Shown: piece by piece, positions 1-13,800 of the stretch
Layout: each line of letters begins with the position of its first letter
Numbering within the stretch: position 1 is the stretch's first letter
Assembly: GCA_033980235.1 (NCBI GenBank)
Contig: CM067069.1
Coordinates: forward strand, 33,281,041-33,345,040
Source: Diadema setosum
Lineage: Eukaryota > Echinodermata > Echinoidea > Diadematoida > Diadematidae
DNA length: 64,000 bases
Direction of reading: 5' to 3'
Notes under the pieces: model-generated
Databases searched by the model: none
What the model was told of the DNA's origin: nothing
The model's input: the letters and a program-made list of their open reading frames with translations, nothing else
Program-made: the position numbers and the translations under genes

Positions 1-2761
1 AGCACTTTCAATCAATTCATTATAACACTTGCAGTACGTCCTAGATTTGCATGCAGGCACTAAACTGAGACTTATGCAATAACACAGCGACATCCAAAGT
101 CGGTGCATTCCTCTGAGCTGTAGGAAAATGTAATAAGATTTATGAAATTCTTTTGTCCCTTGTCTTTGGATTGCCAATAAAGGAAAACCAATACACTTTC
201 CCAGGCCATGTCAGCCTTCACTGTGTCAGATATGAAAACAAACGGAAAAGAAATTATTTTGATGTTGCCTGCTTTCGCTGTTTTTTTTTTAAGAGGACCA
301 AGTGGATATTGCTTTTCGAGCCTACCTTTCAGAACCTCCGCAAAGCCAATGATGAGTTCTGTGGATGGAATATTAAGAGGCAATTCAACTATTCTTGCCT
401 GCAGAACAAGTGCAAACAAATGATCTTTAAATGCCCCTTGAAGTCTCGGACTGCACTAGAGTTGCAATCCGTGCCAATAATGGACACAAGACACGGCCTC
501 ACCTTGAGGAACATTTTAACAGGAGCAGGAAGGCATCGAAACTATGGCAACGAGGATGGGGGGGGGGGGGGCTGGGAGTTAGGGGGCCAGGGAAGTGATG
601 AAGAACAAGTTGATGGGTGGATGATGCAAAGATATATTAAGATACAAATCAGGAGTGCGGAATTGTGTTTGCTGGCATGGCAGAAGGAAGGGAAATGAGG
701 GACATACCGGTTCACTCATTACTTTTAGATGACGACGTACACTAGTGCAGTATGTGCAAATATTGTCCACCATCTTGGAGTTCGGCTGATGCTTAACTCG
801 ACCCAGCATCAACTGCAGGCATTGACTAGCCAAATGGCGTTGTGCTTTGCAGAGAAAAGCGGATTACTTGCGCTACATCGTATGAGCTGATGAGACTTAA
901 ACTTGGTCGTATGACCAAACACATTACTTCTGTGGGTATTTTTAGCAAGAAACAATGAATGCTTATCCTGAGGGTATCATTGGAAGTGTACCGTTTGAGT
1001 GCGTTGGTTTGTTCAGTAGACATATCAATGCAATAGATTTCTCTGAGAAGGTTTTACAGCTGCTCCCACCCCATACTTTTGCCAAAGCTGCAGTACAGTG
1101 TCATCCCGTGGAACGCTTTATCAATTGCTACAAAATCAATGCAATCTTGACTTTCCTCAAACTGTCAACTACATCTTGAAATCAGAGTCAGTCCCAGAAT
1201 TATCACTGCTGTTCCACTGTCATCACACTTTATTTTCCATCCTTTCCCCCCAAGATGGGCAGTCACACTTACGATAACACCGCCATGTTGGCACCATGCA
1301 GAAGAAGTGACCTTTCACAGCTAAACTCTGCCATGGGAGTATAAACCAAGATGTTAATAAACCAATTGTTTTTTTCACCCTGCTCAGAAGATGGGACTGC
1401 TGTCTCCCTTGTCTCTAGATCTATCTATCTAGGTGGCACCCCAGTAAAGCAGCGGGAGGAAGTCGAGTGGGAAGAGGCAGAAAGGCTTAAAATGCATCTC
1501 TGCCAAAGATGTTTTGTCCGCCCCCTTTCCTCTCCTTGGAAAGGCATCAGCCATCATATTTTACCTGAGAGCAAAATTAAGATTTGATGGAGGGGAGGTT
1601 GAAATGAAACCCAACAGAAATATACATTCAGGATAGCTGTGGCTACCTCAAAAGCAGTTGAACATCTCAGAGCGTTTCATTCCAGTTGATAGTTCAGCAT
1701 TTGTGCAAAATGAAGTTTTCCTTCCCTTTTCAAACAGTCAGATGAGAAGTTTTTCTGCCAGAATGAAGCTTAACACTTGCTGTCTGATGGTGGAGTAATC
1801 GCTTCAAAATACCTGACATTAGTGGTATTACTGAATGTAAATAGTGTTTATTTAAGCTAACTTCCAGGTACAAGAAGAAGAAGAAGAAGAAGAAATAAAA
1901 GTGTAACGGAAACTGAGTGTGTTTTTCTTGGAGAGAGTAGCAACCTTGGGAGGCAGTGAGGCGAAAGTATTTGTCTTGATGGAAACGAGGCTGCCTGGGA
2001 TAGGAGGATGTACGCTTCCCAAACAAACAACCTGTTGACACGTGCTCCAATGCGCGCCCCTGACACAGCCCCTGCATCATTTGCAAAGGTTGTCCTGGAG
2101 TTTGGGAAGGGGGGGGGGGACAGATTAGGAGGGAGGGAGTGTGTGTCGGGGGGGGGGGGGGGGGGCAGGGGATCCAAGACAGCTGTAGGTGTAGGTTGCC
2201 TCAACCTTTCTTCTCTAGATGTCACTTCTCACTCCTCCTCTGCACCCATGCTTTTTATGTCGTCCAATCCACAACGATTTGATGCGCGGCCGGTGATATT
2301 TTGATGGGGCAATGGCCCTGATAGGATCATATGTCATCATATCCCACTGATGAGCAAGTATTCTGTGCACTCTGTGATACAGATATATATGTCGCCCATG
2401 ATCTTTTGAGGTCCAGATGTAATGCTGTTGATTTTGTAATCATCTGACATCGGCTCCTGCTGGATGAGCCATCAAAGAAAGCAAACCTGTCTTCAGATTC
2501 AAGGGAAAAAAGCAGTCAACTTTTTTTGCAGTTCTTGGTAGCTGCATCAAGGTATGCTTATATTTCTAATGTACATTATGTGTTTTGTTTGTGACTGCAA
2601 TATCTTGTATGCTGTATGAATGCACAGTATTTTTGTTTTCTGGAATTTCTCAATTAGACTGATATTTTTTAAATCAATATCTCGCAAGAAGGTTTCATCC
2701 CGTTTGACACAGATGTAGTGTGCAGTGTCTTCCAAGTTGGAAAATCACTCACTTTCCTCCT
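1..2761. other. No gene seen; mixed unique DNA with G-runs
   Basis: Holds G14 at 558-571, a short (AAG)n at 1876-1893 and the G tracts at 2109-2165. Open frames are short, overlap on both strands and carry no recognisable motif. Confidence 0.55.
2109..2165. repeat. Two poly(G) tracts (G11 and G18)
   Basis: G runs at 2109-2119 and 2148-2165 separated by GGAGGGAGTGTG. The segment could form a G-quadruplex. Confidence 0.9.
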
Positions 2762-2854
2762 TTAACCCATTGAGGACAGGCTAATTTTGCTACAACACAC
2801 ATTTCCAGTAGACACTGGCATGAGTATACTCGGGACTCGTCCTCAACAGGTGAA
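2762..2854 (-). mobile_element. TTAA-flanked short MITE, copy 1
   Basis: About 93 bp with inverted ends (TTAACCCATTGAGGAC at the left; CGTCCTCAACAGGTGAA at the right) and the core GAGTATACTCGGGACTCGT. TTAA ends suggest a piggyBac- or Kolobok-type target preference. It is too short to code for protein and must be moved by another element. Confidence 0.75.
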
Positions 2855-3689
2855 AGGGGTCATACTTATTCCTCATTCTAACACTGTGGTTATCTATTGT
2901 GAATTTAAATACTCAGAATAATGTCTTACAAGTCGGAGCGGGTGAAATACTTCTTGCATATTGGAGGATGGCCATTGATTTATAATGCCCTCCCCCTCCC
3001 CTTGAAATGAAGATAATGATTTGAGTATATTTATGATTTTACAAAACCACAAGTGTGCTGAGAATAATGTGCTGTGCAGTTGATGGGTCATAGATGATTA
3101 AAGAAGAGTGGCTAAGGGTAGGATCAAGAAAACCGCTCTGTAACCATAGTAATATACCTTTTACAACTCTAACTCTTATGATAGTATTACAACTCTAACT
3201 CATAAAAGTTTTATGTTTATGTGGTTTGAGTGTCTCCATAATATTCTCTTGATTAGCTGTGCTCAGTTTCCTTTCTTCCACTTTCTTTTTTTTTCCCACT
3301 TCTTTTTCTCCTTCCGTTATTCTTTTTTTTTTTTTGTGGGGGGAAGTAAAGGGGTGGGGTACTGATGTTAAGGTAAGATAACAGTGAAGATGGTACGGAA
3401 GGAATCTAAGGGCACTTGTGAAAACAGTGTTCATCCCTTTGTAAATGAATTGAGCTCAAGCAGTGATTTCACATCAGCAGTAGATGTGCTGACCTTTTTA
3501 CAACATTTTCGGCAGCGGAGACATTGCCTCGGACCCGAGGCCATGAAACACCCCAGTAATGCTCGAATGTAATTTTCTTCCTGAAAAGTTGTGTAAGAGA
3601 CAACATGTTACTCAGCATTTCTTCAGCATGTAAGGAATACCGGATGTGAGTGGATTGCAAGGTCGACGATGTGAAAATGATCCATTTAG

Positions 3690-3910
3690 TGGGGATTCTC
3701 TTTTCTTGCTCTATCTCATTCTTTGTCTCATCTCACTTTTTTTCTCTCTCACTTTTATCTTTTCTATCCCCATTTTGCTCTCAGTCTCTCTCTTCTCATA
3801 CTTTCTCTCCTAACCTTCCTCTCCTTTCTATCTTTGGTTTATCTCTTTCCCTCCTATCTTATTTTTTCTCTCCTCTCATCTCTTTTCTTTCTGTACAGTT
3901 CCTCTCGTTT
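3690..3910. repeat. Polypyrimidine tract
   Basis: About 220 bp of T/C-rich sequence with CTCTC and TTTTC motifs. The open frames across it are compositional. Confidence 0.8.
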
Positions 3911-5969
3911 TTGGGGGTTTTTTTTCATTCCATTTTATTTGCAAAGCATAGCTCTTTCAATAAAAAAAAACAACAAACAAACTGATTTGAAAGAAGGGCT
4001 ACATAAAAACAACACAAAATAGATACAAAGTTACATACAGAAATTGCAGTAAACTCAAAATAGCACATATTACTTCCAAACTGAATACAAAGTTCAGGTT
4101 ATTACCCCCCCCCCCAAAAAAAAAAGATAGAATACAGACAAAACATAGTCCACAGATAGACTAAAAAAAACATCACTCACCTCTTGGAACCTGCTTGTAA
4201 TATATCAAAAGGGCTTATTGAGAAAGGCATTTTGACTGATGCATAAACATCGAGTAATGTTTTTGTTCTCTTTTTCTTTTTCTTTTTTCCTTTTCTTCAT
4301 AATGTCGTTTTCCTCCATTTTCCTTTCGCTTTAACAAACCTTCTCCATTCTTTTCTCAGTCTTGTCTAATGTCTCATCTCTCCCTTTTCTTTCTTGAGGA
4401 TAGTCGGGAGTGGATCAAGCATGCACCTGTTTTGTAATGCATCCCCCCCCCCTCCCCCCATGAAGGATGACTCATATGTAGAGGAGGTAGTCAGGGGAAG
4501 GAAGTTGGGCATAATGATAAAAGCATCGGAAAAGTTTTGAGTTCATCAGCATGTAGAATGGCTGATAAATAAATATACACACACACACACATTCAAATGA
4601 ATGCATGCATGTGTGGTTGGATAGATGTATGTATATATGCATATATATATTCATATGTATCTATGTAAGGTAAGAAATGTGCTCTTCATTGGAGGTATAT
4701 CAATCTCCTCTTGAGAGTAGGAAGATAATATTCCCTCTTTTTTTTTTTAATGAAGTAGTTTTCTTTCTCTTTGTTATTCGTTTAACTATGAATTGGTTTC
4801 ATGCCATTGTCATCAAAATCACTGGCAGAAGAAATTATCTTTTGGTATTCAGGTGTTGCCAAGAAATTGTAACATGTTTTACTTCAACATGTCCTGGAGT
4901 CTTTATTGCTATATTGTCCCCCTCCCCCCCCCCCCCCCCCAACGAAAAAAAAAAAAAGAGAAAAAAAAAGATGAGAAAAAAAGTTACAACAGCAAGAAAG
5001 ATTTCATGTGGATGAGGAAAGAAGATGTCTACGCAGGCCACAGAAGTAACAGAAGAAATGCAGCATGCACAGTGGCTGTACTGCTGCAGGAAATATTCCT
5101 CGGTACTCATGGACTGTGGGATATATTATTCTCCTCACATACAATCCACGGATAGAGTAGAGGCACCGTACAGGAGTGTACGCAGCACCACAGCATTGTT
5201 TGACCATACAAATACTGGAAGCAAGCACACGACGCACAACGACGGTGCGTATGTATGGTACATACATATAATATATTTCCCCGCAAATTCTAGCCAAGGT
5301 CTTCAGCACGAATTGATGTCGACGTTTGTTATCAATATCTATTCACGATGCCGTCGTCGTCCTATAAGACTCCGCCAGAAACGGTCTGTTCCTTAATAGT
5401 CCATTTCTCATACTAATCAGAGGACGATGACAGGTAGGGGTTAGGGCAACCAGAGGGGGGAAGGACTAAAGAAAGAAAACAAAGAGTGTGTCAAATGGAA
5501 CACTTGTCCAAAGACATTTTATTTTCCAAACTACCTTTCGTCTTCAAAAGTGATCGCTTTCCAGCTTTTCTGACACAGTGAATTCACTAATATGATCATG
5601 ATTGAGGAAACATCTGGCCTTTGTAAATCTTTTATGAAGTTCTTGATGCATTTTTTTTTTTGTGCCTCTCCTGGAAAACCCAAGCTTTGCAGAGCAATCT
5701 ATGCTGTTCGGTGATCTTGTGCTTCACTTATTCTGTGGCATGTTAATTTTGCATCATGAACTAAAAAGCCACATGAACACAATGGTCTCTTTTCAATGGT
5801 CTCTTTGAAATTCACTCACTTTCATTTTTTGCTTGTGAAAACAAGAAATGCCAAGATAGATAAATGAGTAAAGCTGAAATTATATCTTCCTTACCATCTC
5901 ACTTGCCATTCACAGGAAATCTGAGGCATGGGATATGATCTCAGTTTGTTTTATCAATGTTGTAATAGT

Positions 5970-6185
5970 ATAGCTATCTCTCCATCTCTCACTCTCTCCT
6001 TTTATATCTCTATATATCTCTCCTTATATATATCTCCATATATATCTCTCCTTGTATATCTTTCCATGTATATATATATCTCAATATGTATGTATATATC
6101 TGTCAGTCTCTCTGTTTGTCTATCTCTTTCTCCTTCTCTCACACACAAATAGTCTCTCTTTCTCTCTCCCTGTCTCTCTTTCTGA
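5970..6185. repeat. TCTC/ATATCTC low-complexity tract
   Basis: Imperfect CTCTATATCTC/TATATC repeats ending in (TC)n. Confidence 0.85.
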
Positions 6186-6596
6186 GGTAAAGATGGCAGG
6201 GTGAAAGCACGCACGTTGGGGTGCATTTCTTGGCACCCCGGGGCAGAGTGGCGAGTTCATGATTTGGCAGAGCTGTGCTACTTAATAATACTGCTCAGGG
6301 TGAGCTGTTAAGGGGGATAGGAACGTGACAACAGTAAGAAGGAATTTATGTAAGGTTAATAGTAAAACTACAGAGTGAAATTGAATATTGTCATGCTTTA
6401 AGTGTAAAACTTGCAGTACTTTGTTGAGTAAACAGAACTTTATTTGCTATGCATGGAAATAGAATGTGAAGAGTGAAATATTCCTTTATCAAGGATAATA
6501 GTATTCCCTCTTCTTAATGAAGAGGTATAAGTCAAGTACTCTCTCAGTATGTTAGAAAAGTGAAAATATGTTCAATTTTCTCTGTATTTTCCATAA

Positions 6597-6604
6597 TGAC
6601 GTCA
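6597..6604. promoter_or_regulatory. CRE palindrome
   Basis: TGACGTCA, the full CREB/ATF site. It could be chance in this much sequence. Confidence 0.25.
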
Positions 6605-9174
6605 TGAAATTAGTAGTGTTCTTATTCCGCGATAACAGCACCTAAACTGTAAAGGTTCATTACTTTGGAACAGATTGTCCGATTATCCTACTAATATTGC
6701 TACTTTCACTCAAACCACATTATTGTATATTTAGGCTTTGGTTTCCTTTGAGCAGCTATCCAAATTGAGTGTCTGCCCTGAAAAGAAGTAGTCAGAAATT
6801 GATGCATGCACAGTACTACAATCAGCTCATAACCTTTACATCAGACTGTAGCTTGCATAAATCAGCAGCAAGGTTAGACTAATGGTAATGTACCTACTTG
6901 TAGCTGCTTGCATTCCTCCAAGACCAATTTGTAAACACATTACTTTCGGATGGCACTTTTTCGTCCAATAAACTCGTAACAAGGATTGATATGTACACTG
7001 CGCCCTAACTTTGATATGTCACTTAAAAGCTGAGACTTTGTTGGTACCAGTACATAATTCCTCAAATGTAAATCACTTTTTGGCAGCACATTTTGCTGTA
7101 GTAAACTTGTAACAAGAATTGACACATATATGTGCATATATGTGAATAACAGCATATTTCACTATTGGGCTAGGCTGAGCTAAGCATGCCAGTGAACAAC
7201 ATGATACATTGTTGAACAATAAATCATATACTGGTGAATACTCTTTCATAAGAATCTAGAGATGAATATATAATGCAGAAAGGTTCTTCAATTATACCCA
7301 TAGCTACATTTTTGACATAAATCTGTTGAACTTTCTTCCTAGTTAAATGGATTCCATGCAAAGTTGTTGATTTCAGAAAACATTTGATGAAGAATAATAT
7401 ATCCAATCTGATTGATGTGTCGTCCTGTTTAAGCAATGCCAATAATAAGCTTTGGAAATATGACTGTCAAATCGTGTTCAAGGAGCATTCCTGCTTATTA
7501 GAGTCCTCATTAACGTAATCGCCATGGTATGTTACTAGTGACATCAGAGTCATAATACTGAGTTACTTTCTATAGATGCCTATTGAATGCTATTACTGTT
7601 AATAGATTTTATAGCCTTGCTGATGTTGCCATGGTCATCATTTTCTCTATCACTATGCTTGGATAATGCCACACAGGTGATTAGGCATGGGGAGGTTTTG
7701 TGTCACTGTGTTTGTGCAGCTTAAATTTATCTCAAGGATACCAGGTTAACTTCCTAGTCTATCCGATACTGCAGAAGGTGTACCCAGAAAACTGCTGTAT
7801 GTCTTTGCGTTCTGCCCACAGCATATCCAATGCCTCCTCGACGAGAGAATACGTTTCATTTATTGAGTTGTGATGTAACACATGGGGACCTATCAGACTG
7901 CCATTTGAGACAATTGAGACGATTGTGGTTTGTGATGCAAAATACTGTATGTTCCAAAAAAAAAAATTTACAGCGGGTCCCTCTGCAATGATATCTTTAA
8001 AAATAGTGAATCAATCTAAATACAAAGTCAATGAATGAAACTATAACTCATTGCCCACATCTTACAGAAAACCCTATTCGATTTGCTTCAGTAGTCCAAG
8101 AGAAATGAGAAATTTTGTAGAGGATGTCAGGAATCTCTTCCCTCCAAGTTCTGTCTATTGTATCCACACGCAAGAGCATCAAAGTGTTAAACTTGGAAGA
8201 ATCAGACTCATGACATGCTTTACAACAATCCACATTTCTCTGTGACCGCTTAACCAAATTGAACGTGGTCTTCTGCAAAACCGAGCTAAGAATCAGATGT
8301 TATATTCTGAGGCCCTGAAGTAGCGTTTAGACAGTTAAATCATATCAGATGTTATCAATGCGAAAATCTGATTGTAATTTTTGGAGGGACATACTGTACT
8401 GGCAGTCTTTGGATACAAATGCACATTCCTTCCACAAAATAAAAATGTGGCCTTTTGTTTGATATGTATTATGCATGCAGTATTGCTTGTGCAAAGCACA
8501 CATGTCAGTGAATTCAATATGGTTTTTCTCCCCCATTACTTATCCTGAAAAATCCCCAAATGCCCCTGAGAATTTTTTTTTTTTAATGCAAGTGTATCGA
8601 TGACAGCACGGAGAGAAATATTGATCTGCACGACTCAATAATAGTTCAACAAGCGAATACAGTTGACCATGCCTCGAGCAGATAGCTTGTCTGCTTTAGA
8701 AGGATGATTAATTGAAACAAACCAATCGACAGAGGTTGCAAGAATCGGAGAGAAGAAAGGGCATGGGCGGAGGGAAGCAAGAAGAGATGTAGAAACCCAT
8801 GCAAGACGTCGTCGTGTGCGTTCACGTGTGTGCGGCATATACCTTGAGCCAAATTGAATACGTCATTGTAGCGTATGTCCAGTCAAAGCTAGCCAGTGTC
8901 CCTAACTCTCGGTGTCACAGAAAGAAGGGGGAAACATTTGCGATGTGTCTAATCTACTGATCTAGTTTTGCAACTCAAGCCCGCCCACTCTTGTTCAATT
9001 GAATTCCTCTTCCTCTTCCTCTTCCCCCCCCCCCTGTCAGTCTCCTTCTATTCTCCTCCAACTCTCTGTTGCCTTTGACTGCAATTTTTCACGTAATCAA
9101 TAACTAACCCTTCTTTTTTAAAATTCGGTGTCTATTGATACTATCAATACTTACGTTCCATATGTTGTGTTAAA

Positions 9175-9411
9175 TACTGTATACACCATATATTTCGCGA
9201 GTCTAAATTTTCACAAATCAGGACTTCCCAACAATTTCGCGAGTGGTTAAATTCGCGATCGTGGAGTCCTGTACTGAAATGTATACGCATTCATCACATT
9301 CATACCGGCACTAGAGCCAATATTTTCGTGTGTTTTTAATTTCGCGAGAAGCAGCTGACTCACAAAATTCCCGAAAATAAAAACCTCGCAAAATATTCGG
9401 CGCATACAGTA
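9175..9411. mobile_element. TTCGCG-rich MITE, TACTGTATAC ends
   Basis: 237 bp bounded by TACTGTATAC and GCATACAGTA. The interior has TTTCGCGAG, AATTTCGCGAG and AAATTCGCGATCG. Related in style to the elements at 34128 and 58812. Confidence 0.65.
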
Positions 9412-9445
9412 GTCAAAATTAGTAGATTTTTTTTTTTTTTACATC

Positions 9446-9860
9446 TACCAAGGAGGTTATGTTTTAGTCAGCATTTGTTTGTTTGTTTGTCTGCAAAATT
9501 ATTCAAAAATTTGTGAATGAATTTGGATAAAACTTACAGGAAAAGTCAGTAAAGACACAAGGAACAGATGAATAAATGTTGGTAGTGATCCTAGAACTTG
9601 TGTTATATTTTTGAAGGATTTTTTTTTATCTTTTTTTTTTCGATTTAGGGTCAAGGAGGTTATATTCTAGTTGCCATTTGTTTGTTTGTTTGTCTGCAAA
9701 ATTATTTAAAAATTTGTGTGAATGAATTTGGATGAAACTTACAGGAAATCTGAGTAATGACACAAGGAACAGATGATTAAATTTTGGTAGTGATCCCAGA
9801 ACTTGTATTAATTGTATTTTTGAAGGATTTCTTTTTTTATCTTTTGGTAATTTACGGTCA
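9446..9860 (+). repeat. Two head-to-tail ~200-bp copies of the CCAAGGAGGT repeat
   Basis: Copies at about 9446-9645 and 9651-9850 share AAGGAGGTTAT, TTGTTTGTTTGTCTGCAAAA, TGAATTTGGAT(A/G)AAACTTACAGGAAA and GACACAAGGAACAGATGA. They are diverged from each other. Same family as 41903-42350, in the opposite orientation. Confidence 0.75.
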
Positions 9861-10682
9861 ATGAACTTGGAAGTCAAGCTGCGCATATGTGGAAGGTCAA
9901 GAACGTCACTGAGAAAAATGTTGATTCATAAGATCATGGCACAAAGTCAGTTAAACATCCACAGATAAATCTGTATATCATACATCTCCAATCCCAAACC
10001 TACTGCAGGGTCAGTGTCTACTGTATTTGTGTTGAGACAGCCGAGTACCCACATTGGACTGTAATGTGCATTTGATTTCACAATCCCTTGTAAATGGATG
10101 AGCACAAATCGTGGTTCAAAACATCCCATTTCTGCATTCTACTGTACATGCTTTTCAAAATGCATTCAATGTCCTCGACATGTGTATTATTGCCTACAGT
10201 TCAGTCAGCTAGAATTAACCATGCCTACCATTCGTCGACACAAACATATTCATCACTTTTGATATTCAAAACGTTTCTTTTCTTGTGCGGCTGCGGCAGC
10301 ATGGCTTGAAGACCCTGCAAACCCTGCTCTTTATTTCCTTTTTTTTTTACCCCCCGTGTCGACGTCAGTAACCGGGCTAAATTTAGATGTCAATTTTCGA
10401 GCGATGCAAGTTCACGATGCATCTGGAAGGAGTCTATGGAAGGATCCAGCTCAGCTCTGAAATAAGATTTCTGGGATTGCAAATTTATGGTTATTTGTGT
10501 GTGTGTGTGCATTGGAAAGCAGTAGCGTGTATGAGTCATAGAAGCGAAATTCAGAGAGAATGCGGAGAGAAAATTAGCAATGAAAAGAATTTGAGGGAAA
10601 TGTGGAATGCGCCAAATTGGCTGTCAGTATGTGCGAACATTCACTTTTTGCACATGTGCGTGGTTTGTTGATTCGCAGAACA

Positions 10683-10690
10683 TGACGTCA
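10683..10690. promoter_or_regulatory. CRE palindrome
   Basis: A second full TGACGTCA. Confidence 0.25.
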
Positions 10691-10900
10691 TAGCGGTGAA
10701 TCAGTGTTGGTCCCAGGGCAGAAAGTCTGCGGCATTCCAAGCTTAATTTGTTATGCTTTTCCCAACATTTTTTCATTGTCCATTTACTTACATTGCCCGA
10801 GGCTTTCGTTTGTTTTGCGGATGGCATTTCAATCATTTCACTGCTCCATTCTGGTCAGTCAAACATACAGTAAAAGAGGCAGAATGGAAGATGATAAAAA

Positions 10901-10994
10901 TTAACCCGTTGAAGGCCAGTCCCGATACACTCGGGCAGGTGTCTATGAGAAATGCATGTTATAGCGAAATCAGCTCGTTCTCAATGGGTTTTAA
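10901..10994 (+). mobile_element. TTAA-flanked short MITE, copy 2
   Basis: TTAACCCGTTGAAGGCCAGT at the left and CGTTCTCAATGGGTTTTAA at the right, with the conserved core ACTCGGGCAGGTGTCTATG. Same family as the copies at 2762, 13710, 21080, 25436, 28344 and 42897. Confidence 0.75.
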
Positions 10995-11055
10995 CTATGT
11001 TGAAGACTGCTATGGTGTACCTGGGAAGTATTAGGAGAGAAAATTTTATCTGGAG

Positions 11056-11111
11056 TATGTGTGTGTGTGTGTGTGCGTGTGTGTGTATGTGTGTGTGTGT
11101 ATGCATGTGTA
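11056..11111. repeat. (TG)n microsatellite
   Basis: TG units with CG and CA interruptions. Confidence 0.9.
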
Positions 11112-13379
11112 CTGACAGACAGACAGGAATATATACATAATACCTGCAAACAAACATACAATGCAAATGCAATTGTATATATGGATATAAATGTAGAGCT
11201 GTGTTGCCATACATATATGTATCTCCAAAGAAGGCACTTCATGGAATAACTTCAGACCGTTAGCCTTATTGGATCCAGTGTTCAAAAAGAATATTGAGAG
11301 ACCAGATGCTTTTTCAATCAAACCTCTGCCTGTGATATTCTGCCTGCCTGTCTTTTCCCTTTGCTTTCTTTCTGATTCATGCTAATCAGAGTTATAGAGG
11401 GGGCAAAAATTGCAACCAATAACATTTTGCTGCGCTAGCGAAACCCGCAATCCAATCTGGGAACGCTAGAGTTTCGTCGAAGTGAGCGGCATCGCCCTGC
11501 ACTTGCATGCTCCATGAATATTTCATGAGGAGATGATTGATAAGTGTTTAAGTTAACTTTTGGAGGTAGAATAGAATAGAAAAGAATGAGTTACTTTATA
11601 CATTATGTAGAATATCCCTTTCCTCTTTTTCCCTCTTTTTCTCTATCCCACCTCTTTTCTATATCTTTTTCTCTATGTGTTTATCTAAACTTAAATCTTA
11701 AATATTCTGTAATATTTGCTTTTAGCTTTGGTAATGGTAAAGGTTAACTGTATTGTGCAGTAGTTAATACTTTTTAATGTATGTTTGTATATATTTGAAT
11801 GTATTCGTGCTGATATATGTAAGATGTCTGCAATATAGCCTGTGGGCTGCAATGGATGTTATCAATTAATGCCTTCCAATAGATATGGGCACATTTTTTC
11901 TTGCTTCTTTTCTTTCTTTTTTTTTTCGGAGTCACTAGCAGTATGTGACATAAATTGCTTGCAGTTATATTCTGCTATGTATCTTTGGCAGTATGTCCAT
12001 CAACATATCTTGTTCTTGCCCTTGATAAATTTTAAAAAAAATTGTTTGTGTGTTTGCTTTTGCTTGTATGTTTGTGTTGTGTGTATGTGTGTGTTTGCAC
12101 CATACAAAGGAATACATAAGGTGACACCACTTTGGCCTCCCCCTCCCCCATTTTTTTTTTTTTTTTTAACCCCAGAAGTGCGTAAGTGACACTAGAAAGA
12201 AATAAATAGAAACCTATAGGAATGCTGTTTTGTACTGAAGACTCCCTTTTTTTTTTCCTACGGGAATGCTGTTTTTGCGCTGAAGACCCCCGTTTTACTT
12301 CTTACCTCATGAAACCCAGAAGTGCCCCCCCCCCCCACTTTTGAAACCCGTCGGTGTATTCATTTACAGTTAAAAGAAGGAAGATAGCTCAGTTTGAATG
12401 TGCCGAGGTTATCACAGTTTAACAGGAAACTGAGATATGCCTCCCATGCTAACGTCTCATGTTGCATGCTTGTCTTTATTGAATAGGACACACCCACCAA
12501 TGTGCTTCAGAGAAGTTGGGTTTGTTTGGTTGGTGCTTTGTTTTTGTTTTGTATTTCTCCTGCTGCTCTTTAGACTGTAAGCTGACGCCCAGTATTCATA
12601 AAGGAACAGCGCTTCTAGACAAAACCACAAAGGATATTTTTTTTTAATCAATTTTTCCCCGCTTTTATATTGCAGAGTTCGCTCGGTCAATCAACATCTA
12701 GCTCAGACTACTTGTGGGGTTTTTTTTCCCTTCTACTCAAATGAGTATGTGTATGTTCGACTCTCAGTGGTATGTTGTGATATTAAAGTATTTTTGGTCG
12801 TGGCTTGCGGACCTTTTATTCTTTTCCTTTAAAGTATTGCACTGGGAATACAAGAAATTGGGTATAATCATAAGGTGTGAAAAGGAGGCAGACATAAAAT
12901 ACATACAACCGCAACATGAGGAAGCTTCTATTTGTAGCTTTAATCTTTTATCCTTCTGCTTTTGTACATTTGGTTGTGTATGTGATAATGTGCTGTTTTT
13001 ATTCATGGATGAACTCATAAGAAGTTGACAGATACATCACTTATTACTGTCTGTGCCCTTGTTTATTAATATCTGGTATTTTGTGTGTAATTAAAGTGTG
13101 TCTGTTTTCATTATACATCTGACAAATAGTTGGAATGCCCATATCAAGCTGCACTTGCTGGTCTTTCATGGGGTCCAGTTGTGTGTACTTCACCGGGTTA
13201 TGCACCCTGCTCTTTGCGATGACTGAATGAAGTGGAATCTTTTTCGTTCATAGGTTATGACTCTCTCGCACAAGGGACCTCCATTTTGTTTAAGATGGAC
13301 CACAATATATCCCAAGAACAGAGTGTTGTTCCTCCATTAGAGGGGACAGCATAATAACACACAAAGTCCAAGCCCAAAC

Positions 13380-13639
13380 CATTTGTGACTGCTACATCAA
13401 AAGGATCCTAAATTCGCTGACGGGTGAGTCAAAGAAAATCGAGTTTGAAGTCAGATCACCAAAATCTGTCAAAACATTCGGATTTCTGTTTTTAACATAA
13501 TTTTGTTGTCTATAATGTGTCGTCTATCATCTGCCAAAATTTTTCAAAGGAAAGGCCTGAAAATGACATTTTTCTGGGCCATGCTTGGCTCGCCCGTCAG
13601 CGACTTTAGGATCCTTTTGTTGCAGCGGGTCACATATGA
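13380..13639. mobile_element. ~260-bp MITE with ~50-bp inverted ends
   Basis: The left arm (13381-13430: TTTGTGACTGCTAC, AAAAGGATCCTAAATTCGCT, GACGGGTGAG) is the reverse complement, with a few changes, of the right arm (13587-13638: CTCGCCCGTCAGCGAC, TTTAGGATCCTTTTGT, GCGGGTCACATATG). It is non-coding. The superfamily is not determined. Confidence 0.8.
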
Positions 13640-13709
13640 TTATAAGGTGGATACATCCTCTATGTTACCAACTGAGCCACCTCAATGCTCCAATGAGTTA
13701 ACATAAACT

Positions 13710-13800
13710 TTAACCGTTCAAGACTAGTCCCGAGTATATTCATGCAAGTGTCTATGTGAAATGCATGTTATAGCAAAATCAATCGTCCTCAACAGGTTAT
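13710..13800 (+). mobile_element. TTAA-flanked short MITE, copy 3 (degenerate)
   Basis: Starts TTAACCGTTCAAGACTAGTC and ends CGTCCTCAACAGGTTAT. The core carries AAGTGTCTATGTGAAATGC. The right TTAA has mutated. Confidence 0.7.

Larger units (their letters stand above)
2855..9174. other. No gene seen; AT-rich DNA with simple repeats
   Basis: Holds C-runs (4105-4115, 4443-4452, 4924-4940), (CA)n at 4577-4591, the TCTC tract at 5970 and a weak ~120-bp repeat pair at about 6955 and 7080. A moderately complex stretch at 5030-5400 has no coding support. Confidence 0.55.
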
